Made by a program: the position numbers and the translations under genes. Shown piece by piece: positions 1 through 13,500 of a stretch of DNA of 64,000 nt; position 1 is the first letter of the stretch; every line of letters begins with the position of its first letter. A model generated the notes under the pieces. That model was given only the letters and a program-made list of their open reading frames with translations. It had not been told where the DNA came from and did no database searches. This DNA is from Trichostrongylus colubriformis (taxonomy: Eukaryota > Nematoda > Chromadorea > Rhabditida > Trichostrongylidae): assembly GCA_963978905.1 (NCBI GenBank), contig OZ022257.1, forward strand, positions 23,079,274 to 23,143,273, written 5' to 3'.

Positions 1-1461
1 CCTGAAAGAGTTATTAGAGTGGTTACTCAAAAATGTGGAGTGGTAAAGCTGAGAGCGCATTGCGGATTCATCCTCTTCGTGAAGGCCCATGTTGATATCC
101 AGTAGTGCTCAAAAATATGTATGCGGTCTTGGATTCTAACCATGACTTTGGTCAACGTCTACATTTCTCATTCAATTTTTTTGTATTTCAAAGGTAATAA
201 ATACTCAATGATGCAAAGTATTTCAGCTGGGTAGGGCGAGAATTGAAATATTTTAACCGCTACTGAAATAGAACTTGCAATCGTGGTCTGTGAAGAAGTA
301 GGCGGTAAATCTCTTGGAACCCTCGAGGCTTGTGGTAGAGTTAATAAGAGCAATGAGAACTCTTGAACTGAGTCACCCAAATGAATAAAGATACTGGTCC
401 GAGAAGACAATAGTGGCGAAGTTTCCAGTAAAAGGGGCGTCATCGGTTTGTGTAGAAGCCGTATTCAACTGTCGCCACCTGTTTTAACATTGTACGCCTC
501 TTTTGGGACAAACGGTGGAAAGGGGGTCTTACTTCTCGAGTCTTTGACCATTTCATCCGTTTTCCTTCACATTCGCACTACTAAGCTCTTGATTTTCCAA
601 AGAAGTAGAGACAGTCTGGGGTGTGACAGACAAGCGACAAAGGTGGTTGCCACCGCTGCTTATAATAACGTTCTATGGGACGAAAATTAGTTTTCTACGC
701 TGCGGGGTTTCGAACCCATTTGCATTAAGAGATATCTCACCCCACAGCAAAATAAAGGCATTCAACTTGTCCCAGAGCATAAAGTCTTGTGATAAAGGCA
801 CACCACGCGATAATAGATTAGTGGTTTACTCTCTTGGGGCAGGTGGGTCCTTGGATAATTGCTCATACTGCATCTTTGTTGCGGCTGCATTGTGCACCCT
901 CAGGTGCTTGCTTGAACACAACCAGGCCATGCCCTTTGCGCCCTCCTCTCTAGGATATGTCTCAAGCACCTATTATCTCGATACTTCTGTGTCTTGCCGT
1001 GTTTTCTACTCGTGGAGTGCCTCTTTCTGTGTATTCTTAGAGATTTTCAAGTGGAATCAGTGTAAGTTTCGAATTTGAACACAATTAGACAGTTCTATCA
1101 CGTCTTCCCTTTCCACGCTGAACACTCAGCCAGAGGAATTCCGTTGATCACTGCCTGCCTCAACGATTACAACCCCCTGTCGGAGATTTTTGACGGAGGC
1201 TTAAATAAGGTGGGGGCTCCCGTGGTACCGCGGAGTAAAGAAATTTTGGCAGGAAGTTTGGACGAAAGGATGCCAATGTTCAGTCGATTTGAAGGCGAAA
1301 AAAATTTCAAATTGTGGGATAGAGGAGTGTCAAGGCATTGCAAAAGCGTTTTTCATACATTGCAGACGAAATATTGGAAAAGTTGAGCAGGAGGAAACTT
1401 CAATGTGCCGATTGATGAAAATCGAGAAGTGCAAGGATAATCTTTTAAATTTAATAATTAC
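1..1461. other. Left flank / presumed intron: no exon recognised
   Basis: No exon matching the second half of a PAN module was found on either strand. Two short dispersed-repeat pieces are visible: 111-155 resembles the inner part of the small element at 63260-63424, and 331-400 resembles 37993-38060. The rest shows nothing I can name. Confidence 0.4.
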
Positions 1462-1580
1462 CTGATAACAACGCGTGGCGCATAGTTCGATCGAATCCAC
1501 AGGAAGTACAAGTTCGAACGGAGCAGTAAATTCCTTTGGTCGTTGTTCGAATGGAGCAGCTTGGAATTTGATAAGACAAC
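1462..1580 (-). CDS. First half of PAN/apple module 5
   Basis: A 119-nt exon of the same length and phase as the first half of PAN4, with acceptor cttttttag and donor gtaatt. It encodes CLIKFQAAPFEQRPKEFTAP and ends ELCATRCYQ. It matches PAN4 at 31 of 39 residues, a clear sign of recent module duplication. I could not find the partner exon (DGC... to CxxC) in 1-1461, so it lies beyond the left edge or has been lost. Confidence 0.7.
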
Positions 1581-4500
1581 CTAAAAAAGTAGGAGACAAG
1601 TTAACACGAGTGGCAAGAATGGCAGGCTTCGTTAATACATAAGGCTGCATCCTCCAGAATGGCTTCACAGTCACCACATGATCCGTGGTAGAGGTCGAGG
1701 ACCGTGGGTGGTCAGGTCCGATCATTTCACCTCAGTGCCTGCACTAGTTTTCCACAAGCGATGGAGAAGAGGGGGGGGCAGCAATAATCGATATTGGGCT
1801 TCCTCATCTATACGATCATCGCGATCTCTTCATCTGATGGGATACCTGCGCATAAGCTCACTCAAAGGCACCCAAACTGTTCTCATCCGGGCCAGATGTT
1901 GATGGCATCGAATAGGTACTACAATTGATGCGAGCAGTCCTCTCTCGATAATATTTTCCAGGAGCAAACCCGGAGGGATGCAAAGAATATTTTACCTCTC
2001 TGGAATTCATCGGACGAAGTAGCTTTGGAAGTAGAGCTTCCTGCCTCCAATAGTGATTTAGTGACCGTAGAGGTTGCTTCCGAAGTGGTTGAAGTAGATG
2101 TTTCAGCAGTCTGCTCCGGTGCAGCGGAAGTGGTAGTCTCGGATATGCTAACCGAGGCAGCTGCAGTGGTCTCCTCAACGGAAGACGTGGTTGTTTCAGC
2201 TTCTGCGGCTGCTGTTGGCGTCACTGTACGGGACGCTGAAGCTGTGCTGCTGATCGCTGAAGCCACGGTACCGGACGCTGCAGAAGTGTCCTTGTCGGAG
2301 TCTTTGAGGGTATCTAAATAAATGCTCGTTAAAGGGTGTGAAGGCAGAAATGTCGAAAGCTTTGTAAAGGTGCTAACAGCAGTTCACGCAGTGTATCCAG
2401 GTGACGTTGTCGGCCTTGTAGTGCAAGACCACACCTCCTCTAGCACAGAACTGTTTGTCATTGTACGAAAGAGCACATGAGCCAGCTTTCGGGTCATATT
2501 TGGCACCGCTACATCCATCCTGGAAAGTAATGGTATCCTGCTCATAGATACTCACATCAAGGTTATGGAAATAAGCATCAACCGCAAAGTTACCTGATAG
2601 CATCGAGTTGCACAAAGTTCCGCGGAATCCGCAGGCACCTCAAGTTCGAATGGAGCGGTGAATTCTGCAGGTCGCTCCGAGAATGGTCTTGCTTGGAATT
2701 TGATCAGGCAATCTGAAAGTACTGCTTTTAAGTTGCGGGAACCCTGTATCCATCTACCAAGACATCTGAGGACGTCAGAATGCGTTGCAGCAGCTCCGGA
2801 AAGACTAAGTCATTTCACTAATATTCCCATTTCATTGAATTAATTTCAATTCCATTAATAATCCAATATGTGAACACAATATATCGAGGAATGTTCAAGT
2901 TCCCCATTCCATTCATTACCAGTTACAACGACAAGCGATTTGCTCATTGTGGATGCCCAAAGTTTCTTGTTCTAGAAAATGTTCATAGAATTGTTCTAGG
3001 AATGCTTTTTGACTTACCTGGACACCTCTTCTTTAATAACACTTGACGCATGATTGTGTAATGATTTACATTTGGTCATATTACGGAATCGAAGTGTCTT
3101 ACATCCTGTCCACATGAGCACACTTATGGAGATAGGCAGGATTCACGGTTTGAAAAGACGTTTTTAGATCTCTCGGATTTTGCCTGTGGAAAGGGAAAGG
3201 CTGGATCTTACTTTAAAGTACTACACTAAAGCGCAATGGCGAAATTTTGTTCCTGCGATGCCCTGAGATTGTGCGACGGCGAAAATGCTACACTTCTGGG
3301 GGTGTGTACCCTTATGCGAAGATTTCGGTCGAAGCCATGTGGACGAGCTCAAAGTGCTGTGCTGCTGGGTCCCAAAGCGATACAAGTACTGTGCGTATGG
3401 CGCCCTTAGCATTTCCGTGTAGTCGCTCTAAAACCTAACTACAGCGGCGCGCATAGCTAGCAACAGCTTCGCACGCTGGTCGTCGTAGTGTGAAAGTCTG
3501 ACATAAGGGTACACAACCACTTTCCCAACACGAGGTGGATCCGTTAGAGGAGAGAAAGCATGGGATTGGTAACGCACGATACTCAAATTCTGGAGTTTAG
3601 GTCTTGAAGAAGGCGAAGAGAATGCAAAAGGGGCCTAATAGGATACAAACGTTCATCAGACAAGTTCACTCAGTAGGAAGAAAGGACGATTACCTTCGTT
3701 GATGTGCGGTTCGATTGCCATTTGAAAATGGGAGTAGAAGCGGGAGATAATGTAGTATAATTATGGCACACTCAGATGTCGAGGAAAATGGCCGGTTCAG
3801 AAAACTCCCCTCCCCTTCGGCGTGGAACCCAATACGACCCCCTTCCAAGTTCTATAACACGTAATCTACAGTATTAATATTAGGTTGTCCGAAAAGTTAT
3901 CGACGTTTTGAGTGTTTCACTTCAAACGAACATAACGTTCATCTTCAAGGCTGAAATTTCCAGAGCGGAACTAGTTTAACCATTGTCGCACGGTGCTTCT
4001 CCTAATACTAATGCGCCCCCACACCTGGTTAATTTGTCGAGCTGTCTCGATTGCGGATTGATCCAATTTGTAGTCGAAGAAAAACCGCGTCTAAAGTTAT
4101 TCTTTTGACTTCAAAAAGTCTCAGGAGAAGGGGTTCATCAATCCAATAACTATTGCCGACTACATAGTACTACAAAGTATTCTATTAATCCTATTCTTGT
4201 GTTCATCACTCCAATTCCATCATATTTTCCTACAAATGGCGGGTCAGCCGACGGCACGCTCCGCCCATCATACATGCTGGAACCGTTGCTGTCCTCTGTA
4301 ATTACTAATCCCCTTTTGCCCTTCGAATACGACTCCTGTTGAGGAATCTTCAATTCCCCGGCGTACGCCAGGTGGAGTGCTTGTGCACAGAAGCTTTGCG
4401 GTGAAGCACATGACTGAGTATCAATCCAAGCCAAGGGGTCTGCGGTACATGGCGTTGATACGCAGCTCAATTATGTGCTTGTTTGTGGCAGGGTCCTGTG

Positions 4501-7500
4501 TATACATGGAAGTTTGCTGCTTACAGTAAGGCTTGTTCTAAACTTGCAGTGCGTACTTTGAATCCTACGCATCGCTCCTGATTTTCCTAAGCTAAATACT
4601 GTTGTAAGCAAAAGTACTTACTTTTGCGAACGGCCACTGTGGATTCGACTTTTCCTGTGGTTTCAACTGCCAGTGATGCTGTAGTCGACGTCATCTCCGA
4701 GGTAGTAGTGCTATCGCTGGAGGTTTTCGGCGGTTGAGCCTGATCCTCTTGCGCGATGCTGTGTTCCCGATCCTCTTGATGAGATATTTCTGGGGTCGCC
4801 GCTGTGGACTCGACTTTTCCTGTGGTTTCTATCGCTAATGATGCTGTAGTCGACATCGTCTCCGAGGTAGTAGTGCTATCGCTGGAGGTTTTTGGTGGTT
4901 GTGCCTGATCTTCTTGCGCGATGCTGTGTTCTCGATCCTCTTGATGAGATATTTCTGGGGTCACCGGTGTGGTACCACTTGCCTGAGCCAGTTCAGCCTC
5001 GAAATGTTTGGGAGAACCTGAAGAATGTGTACTTACTCCTTGCAAAACTTGAAATCCAACAACGTGCAGTGCGCTTCAAACGAAAATGACGCAGGGTTAA
5101 TGTAATGAATGTGAGAAGCATGCGGTTATGAGCGTGAACATGGCGGATTGGAGTTACTGTCATGCTGGAAAAAGGTACTTACTGCAACGGAAGCACTGTA
5201 TTTTGACATCATCTTGTTTAACATATCGTATGGTTGCGGCAGCGTTTGAACAGGTATCTCTGTAGTCTGCTCCTAGTAAGCACTCGCCTCTTCGAGGTGA
5301 GTACACCGCAGCAGCACAACGTCCTCGGAAGCAGATTCGCGCGCAGTCGTTCACGCTGTGACGTGAACCAATTTAACACAGAGGGAAGTGAACGGAATGT
5401 CTATGCTAGACTTCACAAAACATTTGATCATACGCAGTACAGGGCCGCTTCATCTGAAGACTTCATGACCTTGTGCGTAGAGTCAACGGTAATACACATT
5501 GCATATATTATTTTCTACTGCACGTGACACATCAGCGTCTCATATCGTGGAGGATGGGGTGAGGGTTGGGTAGGGCCACTGGGTCGCTCGGTGACCATGC
5601 ACATCCCTTAAACTCGTCCTCTATAACTGTTCTCTCTAGAGACAACAACGGAAAAAACTTTCAAGGAGGATAGGATTCGTATTAACAAATTGTCAGAGTA
5701 ATTTATGTCACAGGGCATAGGCCACAGGCTCTTACAGGGTCGCAGGCCTAGGTCAAACTGTGTGTCCCAACCTACACCCGTGGAGGGTGCAAATAAGATG
5801 TACATAGAAAATCGGTGGCATTGGTTAACTGTACCGCGGTGTGGCGGCAACGATTCTATAGTTAGGTTGTGGTGGCCCTGTACCGCGTATAATCTTACTT
5901 ACAAAACTAATGTTAAGAAAATAAACTCAAATACAAAAGAAATAAGGAAACTACGGTAGTAATGATGTAGCGAGTGCAGTGCGGTGAACCGCTCACCTTT
6001 TCACTTTCTCCACTTCATAATGTTTAAAATTCAAAGTGTCTGCGTCTTCATCTAATTGGAAGTTTATAATGCATGCTGAAACACATGAATTGTCGATGGA
6101 AACCTTTTGTCCCAACGACAAGCTTTACATATGGTTAATCTCTACGAACACAAAGTATCTACTGTAACATGCAAAGGGTAATATTGTTAGATGGAGAACC
6201 AGGAACAAATCGATTGATACGATCAGATCTCAGCCATAGTATAAAAGGAATAAAAGGATTTTAGGTAACGAAGGAGGCTTTTGCTGTTCTTGAGCTGGAA
6301 CGTAAGACGTGGAGGGGTTCTATATCAGCACACTGACCAAAAAAGACAGCATTTTCGCTGTGGGCGAGAACAGGCCCCGAAGTCTACGCGGGTAAGGGGC
6401 CACCAATGATGAGTCCACTAAGCTCGTTGTAGCTCCACCCATACGCTCAGCTCATACTGCACTGAGGCAATCATATAGCTCTTCCACTTGTAGATAACCG
6501 CTCTATGTTTTATTTCCCATAGGCGTGGTCACTTTAGTGAATATAGAAAATCGGAGTCAAATATCAGAACTCTTTTCAAAAAATTCTGAAACGTTTTAGA
6601 ACAATTCAATTCAAACTCCTTCACTTTGCCACCAAGGTCACTCACTCGTGATGCGTCCTTCGTATCAGTAGAACAGATGGCGGATGGATAAGGCACGTTT
6701 CAATAGTAATTTACTTCAGCAAAGTTCATATCTGATTATATTACAATCACGCCAGTGGGTGTGTGTAATATTAGGTTGTCCCAAAAGTCTTGTCATATTT
6801 TTTTCGATCATCACTTTTTATTTTTTTTCGTCCAACAAATAATAATTAGGCAACAAAGTACTGACCATTGTTATCGGCAACCCTCTGCCACTTTATAGGA
6901 AATTCGTTGATTCCCTTCTCCCAGAATTCTGGGTTCTGAGAGTCGAAGAAGTCAGCGATCGCTTTCGCAAGCAAGTCATAATCAACGAATTTTCTCTTGG
7001 CCAGGAAGGATTCGAGAGGATGGCTAAGGTGATAGCCAGAAGGGGCAATGTCTGGAGAGTACGGTGGGTGGGGCAGCACATCCCAGCCGAGCTCCTATAA
7101 CTTAGCCTGGGTACTTTTCGCGAAATGGGAGCGGGCGTCGTCATGAAGAAGGGTGACGCGGACTTTTCCGGCACTTTTCTCGAACATCGACGGCGAGCTG
7201 CTGGAGCTGGTGGGTGCATACGGTAGCGGTGACTGTCTCGCCTTGTACCAGTACCTCGCGGAAAAGCATTCCTTCCTCGTCCCAGAACCAGCACAGTCCC
7301 AAGCGTGGTTTGTCTTTCATGTCAATCTCGCCGTTGCTGAAGCTGATGAACCAGCGGCGCACGGTCTCCAAGCTCACACATCCCTTGCCCAATGCAGCGC
7401 TGATGGAGTGGCAAGCTTCCGTCGTTTTGGTGCCGCAAGACCGCTCATAATAGATGACACCGCGAGTTGGGTGGGTATCGACAACGGGCATTGTAGCTCT

Positions 7501-10500
7501 CTCCACGGGATCTGGTGGGAGAACATATATTTTCCTAGAAAGCTTAGGGAACGTTCTACCATATTAATGAACCGCCTGGACCTGCCTCGAAGTGAACAAG
7601 AGTTACTGATTTTTTTTTGGGAAAATATGACAAGACTTTTGGGACAACCTGAATGCAAGAATGAGGTTCTGCTCGTTTCTAGTCGCTACCACACAACCTA
7701 ATTGTTCCTAGTTACTTGCAGTGTAGCCATGTCCACCCAATATACGACTCCCTTGAAACACGTCTGGCAACAAAGCACGGTACAAAATACACTGAAAAAA
7801 GGTCATCGATGTCTGGTGCCTTACCGTGAAGGAATTGCTCAGAGTGAGCGCTGCGCCAGCCACTTCAAAAGAAGCTCCCTCTACGGTATCACACCAAAGG
7901 GATGTATGCCATAGGGACAGAAAAATCGCTTTGCGGCGTTCAGTGTGCAATGCAATGGTGCGATCTGTAAGCGCCGTAGTTCGTAGCGTGGTTGAGTTCT
8001 GAAGATTACACCTAGAATGAAGCGAGCAGAGCACCGTCATCGCTTCAGGACCCATCCAATTCGGCGCACATAGCCCGCACCATCTAGCCACACACAAAGC
8101 GCCGCAAAGCGAATTTTCTGTCTTAATGGCACACACCCACAGCAAAGCTGTAGTCAAATCCCGGGCCTCATCAGATTCAATCGAAGTGCCGTCGAAAAAT
8201 GGGCGATTGAGGATGTGGTACATGTGAGTATTTCCAGTTCTTCGAATTTTTGCGTGAGCTAATGACCTCAGTAAGTCCAACCCGCCCTTCGATCTACGAT
8301 GAAGAGCTTATTAATGAAGGGAACCGCCGAGAACAGCAAAAACCTCTCTCATGACCTGAAGAATATTTTCGCGACTTACCTGGATAGAGAGTACTTGGCA
8401 GAGGTGCTGCCAGATCAGGCTGTTTGTTAACGCTGACAGGAGAGTCAACGGCGAACTCTGTTTGCGGTTTAGAATCAACTGAAATACCGCAATTCAGAGG
8501 TTTTTCTGGACTCATCGAGCCAAACACGGAATCAAAACGCTATCAACTTTAATGACAAAATTGCGCCCTTTCTAAGGTGAACGGAAGAATGACTGGGGTG
8601 CTGAGATCCTTCTTATCTGACAGAAGTGGCCCGGCATTGCCCACCAATGTGCTTACGGGTGTCCTGGTCTCCTTCTTTTCCCCTCCTCCTCCTCTATCTC
8701 GCTAACTCCGTTTCTTGCCTTGACCACCTACTTTCGTGGTAAACTTGTTCCACGGGAAAATCGGTAGAGAATGGTCTGAAGGCACTCCTCGTGATAATCA
8801 GATTAATCGATTGATCCTCTGTGTGTTAGTAGGTGCTCGTGTAGCTATACAGGTTTCACCATTTTCGACGCCCTATCATGGCACTGCATCTATCTGAATT
8901 CACCCTAGCCACGACTGCTTGTGCTCCTTATTGGTGAGCTTACTGTCAGCCAAAAAGGCGTAGTAGCGTAGGTTCGGGTGAACGTGGTGCCTTGGCGGCG
9001 CATCGTGGTGGCGCAAAAAGGTTGCTTCATATTTACGCTACTCAGAGATCTATTGCCCCAAGAGGTTGAGCCTACTATTCTAATTGTTCCAAAGTGTGCC
9101 TTTGAGGCCTTTGGCCCGGCTCGCTTCAGTTTTCCTAATGGACTCACCAGCACCTTTATCTTCATTTTTGAACGCAGCATCTTATTCTTCAGTGTGTCTC
9201 TAATCTATTCGGTGTCTGAACAGGAGCGCGTAAAACTGTAGGGGTGTAATCACCTTTCTCAGGATCAATAGCAGTCCTCTGAGTAGTGGACTGGTCGACA
9301 CAGGATACACAAGTGATTTGAACAGCTTCTTCCTCAGGAATGGTTGATTTGTAGTGCTCGCTAGACACTTCACAGGTCGAATGATCGACAATGTCTTCAG
9401 TGTTCGTCGAGAAGCGACACGATTTGTCTGTGGGCTTGTAGAAAGCAAACTGAAGAGGCTCACGTCAAGAGAGGCATTACGAGAAAGATTATTATAAGTC
9501 CCGTTTGCTGACTTACTCCACATTTGAGGTCGAAGCAGAGTTGAGCACACTCATCGCCCGACGTTACAGTAGTTTCATTCAGTAGCAATTCCACTGTTTC
9601 GCGGTCAATCTCAGTTGTGTAAAGGAATTTTAAGCTGCCAGGGCATGCTGAAAAAATTGGGCTAAAAAGCTGCTTACTTACATTAGCTATTTTCACCCCA
9701 GTGCTGCGATATAATCAGCGATGCTCACCTCGTTTTGGTACAGTAACACGTGATTCTGAAGTAGGTGGTCCGGTTACGGTGGATTCTGAGAGAGAAACAT
9801 TAAATTTTGTCTTTCACCTTTTACTAATATTCTTCACGAGTTAAAGGGCCTTTTTCAGTTTCCATCAGTTTACATTGCGTTCTTCATTATGAGGTGACTA
9901 GTAGCTGCAAACCCGTTGTGACTACTTGGAAACAAGCCAACGGTAAGGTACTCAAAGTACGAGCGACAGATCTTCAACAAATGGGATGAAACTTGTAATT
10001 TCTTTGATTGACAAGGCTCATAGCATTAAAATACATCCAATCAGTCGTACCCATTACATTTGATGACAGTTTATGCTGTGTCATCGGTTTACTTTTCATA
10101 CACACATATGTCCCGTGCATATATCACATTCCAGTGACGAACCACTTCTGAAGATCATTAATTGCGAAACTAATTAACCTTGCATCCAACATCATCGTTA
10201 CGTTCACACTTTGTGCATCGACGTCAGCACCGGCGGCGACGGCGGCAATTGGACACTAACAGCTGCAGCGACGGCATCAAAACCATGTGCTCTCGTCAAC
10301 CACGGCGGCATTCCGATGACGCCGTCCGATTACGAAACGCTCGACCCAACTACAGTATGATTGTGACGATAGCAACGAATTCGAATTCGGATCTTGGCAT
10401 AGTGCCAAACCATGCCAAGATTCGAATTTGGATTCGTGAGCTCTCGCCACGATCATCATACTGTAATGCGGTTGGATCGAGCGTTTTAAAACGGAGTGCG

Positions 10501-13500
10501 TCGCCAGGTGCCGCCGTAGTCGGCGCCATGCACATGACTTTGACGCCGTCGCTGTGTCGGCGTAGGTGCGCAAAGTATAAACGTACCCTAAAGTGAAAGA
10601 AAGTTTGCTGTGGAGATCACGACGATATTGTGATCACAAAATTCGCGTTCAAAAAAACCAGGAAGAGTCAATTTGACAGATCGCGGAGTATGAAAATAGA
10701 GGTGCTTAGCAGTGCAACAGTAGAGAAAGAACAAATAGGTACCCGAACCTTCCTTCTCCCTGCGTCACTAGCCGGGAGTAGTTTGTGGACAGGCGAGGGG
10801 CTAAATAAGCGTACGAAGTACCGCTCTCGTCTGCAACTTGCCTGTCTTATGAACTGCATAGCGACACGCCGCAGTGCGGGACCGTGATAAGACCTCATGC
10901 CGCTCTCTGCTAATGTGAGTTTCGCTGCACATCACTTTTTTGGAGTGAAAGGCTTGTTTTCAGAAAACATGTATTCACAGATCTCACTTTCTCCTTGCCT
11001 TTTCCGGGGCCTTCAATGTACCCAATGTAGGGGACGATACGCACTTTGAACGCTTTCCCTCGATACGATCGGGGAAAGAGATTGGTTTCCCACAGCAGTT
11101 ACTGCACCTACTGGGATACACCGCGTATTCTACAGGGTGGCTACAAAGAATGGTCCGGTGATTCTCCACTCGTAAAAAGTAAGGAAAGCACTACTCTTCG
11201 CGAAGTTTTGATATTCGATAGGCAACACGTAAAGGAACAAGTAACAGAAGAATCTCTCCAAAGGGTTGCTTTCGATCAAAGTGAAAACTCGTAAGTTGTG
11301 GTCAAATCTTCTATGGTGGGCCGCCATTACATGGCATCGAAGTTATGCCGTTCCTTTTTGTAAAGCACACTGTGAAACTTTGCGGTCTACAGAAGAAGAA
11401 ATATACCCGAGCCGCCTCTTGAATCTTGCACACAAGAGTTTTATTGGACTACAAAATAAGCTGCGCTTGCACGAAATAGAGGCCGTAAAATTTTGTAGAG
11501 AGGGTCAATTCGCCATCTGCCACTTTTGGGCATAAGTGTATCGCTGACATGCTTCAATCTTACTATGTTTGATAGAATTGGGTGAGGAACCTCTAGGTTA
11601 TAAAGGTACTTTGATAATGGCGGACCATACTTTGTAGCCACCCTGTACTTCTATTAAGAATCGTAGGATCTTTGAAGGCCATTCACCTAATGCAAAAATT
11701 GTGTGTCTAACAGTGTAAATGGCAATGCTGTTGTGCTCCTAGATTAGTCTGCTATCGGTTCACCCGAATCCAGCTGACGAGCTTATTTGACCTAGGCCCG
11801 GGACCTCTGATCCTCGTACCTGACTGGTGGTGGTGGCACCACTTCCCATTACCTTGCCTCCATCTCTGTGAATTGTAAAGGATCAAAAACTATGACGCAG
11901 TGTCGCAAATGGAGGAGGCTTAATAGGAAAAGGTCCGGGGTTCCTGCACTCCCAGATCAGTGATCGAATCAAGTTATGAGAACTGGTTCTATCAGCGGGT
12001 GTATCTATTACTCTCGTTTTTATTAATGTAATTCATTCATTTTTTTCACTTTAATTTGCCATCAACTTGAAAAGGTCGAATAATATCAAGAACTATCATT
12101 CAGATTCCATAATGGATAGTCATCGGACAAAAAAGGGGTGGGCGCTAGTTTTTTGGAGGTCATAATAGCCATAGCTTCTACAGTTATGTGTCTGATGATA
12201 ATCCACCTGTGTCGTTCAACTTGTGGAGGAGCCACCATCATTTCCTTATACTTGAAACGGCGAAGGCCGGTTTCAGGTGATGGTTATAATTATAATAAAT
12301 GAATCGCAATTTTTGTGAATACTCCACTCCCTCCCCTTTCCCCTCCCTCCCTTCCCGAAGCTTGTATTCAATTTTGATCGTAGTTCAAGCAATAACAATA
12401 ATGGTGCGTAGATACACGGTGGTTTCCGGTTTTCAAATGAATGCTTGCCCTAAAAAACTATCATCATTCATCCTGAACGTGCTATATTGGGCACACTAGG
12501 TGAAATGTGATTACGCAGGCTGCATTCTCCAACTTTACACTTTCATCTCTTGTACATCTTAATCATAACAATCCGCTCACTATATTGGAACTTCGATTGT
12601 TTGCTTTGTCGAACAAGTCTACAATCTCTCACTGTGGTGGCTCGGAACACATTCGTATTGGTTCAGTGGTTTTGATGAAAAGTGCACTGCGTGGTGTATC
12701 CGAAAATGGGGTTAGCTATGATCACTAATGGGATTACTGAAGTAATCCAGTGTTGAAATAATGGCGAATTAAAGGCACCGGTAGAGGGAGGAAGAGGGCA
12801 AGAAAGTGAAGCGTTTCTCAGAACAATGTCTTCTGTAAACAAACATAACCTAGGAAAGATAGTGCATCCGCACAAAAACGTGCCTTTGAGGCGTTATTGC
12901 GATTCTAACGCGCTTCAAATCTAACTGTACGCTGCGGGCAGCCAAAGCCACTGTCATTTTGTGTCACGTAGGGTGAATTTGATTTTATCATGATTAAGTT
13001 AGCACACAGCAAGAAACAAGTATTAGGTTGTTCGGAAAGAAATGCGCGTTGAATTTGTCCATTTTTCTCTCCTACTATAAATCTTCAAAACAGTTCAATC
13101 TATTAGAAAGAGATTTTTATTGTGCGTCTTTTCATATATCTTTGTCTATATCTACTTGGTTTTTTTCAAAGAAAAAAAAGTTTCAACGACTTGAGGCCGA
13201 CTTCCATGTTCTTCGTCATCCAAGCTTTCATTACCGTTTTTTAAACGCTGGAACTTTGCCCGACACTTTATACAGCCAAATCTTTCTGCAAACATTATAC
13301 GCATGGCGACAAATATTTACCGCTTATTGCATTGAATCTTGCATTTTTTGAATTTTTTTTTTCAAAATTTTGAAAAAAAATTGAAATTCTTTTTTGAATT
13401 TTTTCTTTGAAAAAAAACAAGTAGATATAGACAAAAGTATTTCAAAAGATGCGCAATAAAATTCTCTTTCTAACAGACAAAACTGTTTTACAAAATCTTC

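Noticed and set aside
2025..2321. Val/Ala/Glu-rich plus-strand open frame
   Set aside because: Shadow of the Ser/Thr/Ala-rich minus-strand linker exon G, which has splice sites and phase support.
4150..4470. 106-codon minus-strand frame in the linker F to PAN4 intron
   Set aside because: The flanking exons join directly in phase and no symmetric exon with good splice sites fits inside it.
7708..8280. 190-codon open frame on the minus strand
   Set aside because: It crosses a dispersed repeat, has no domain motif, lies inside an intron of the PAN gene and lacks splice or start support.
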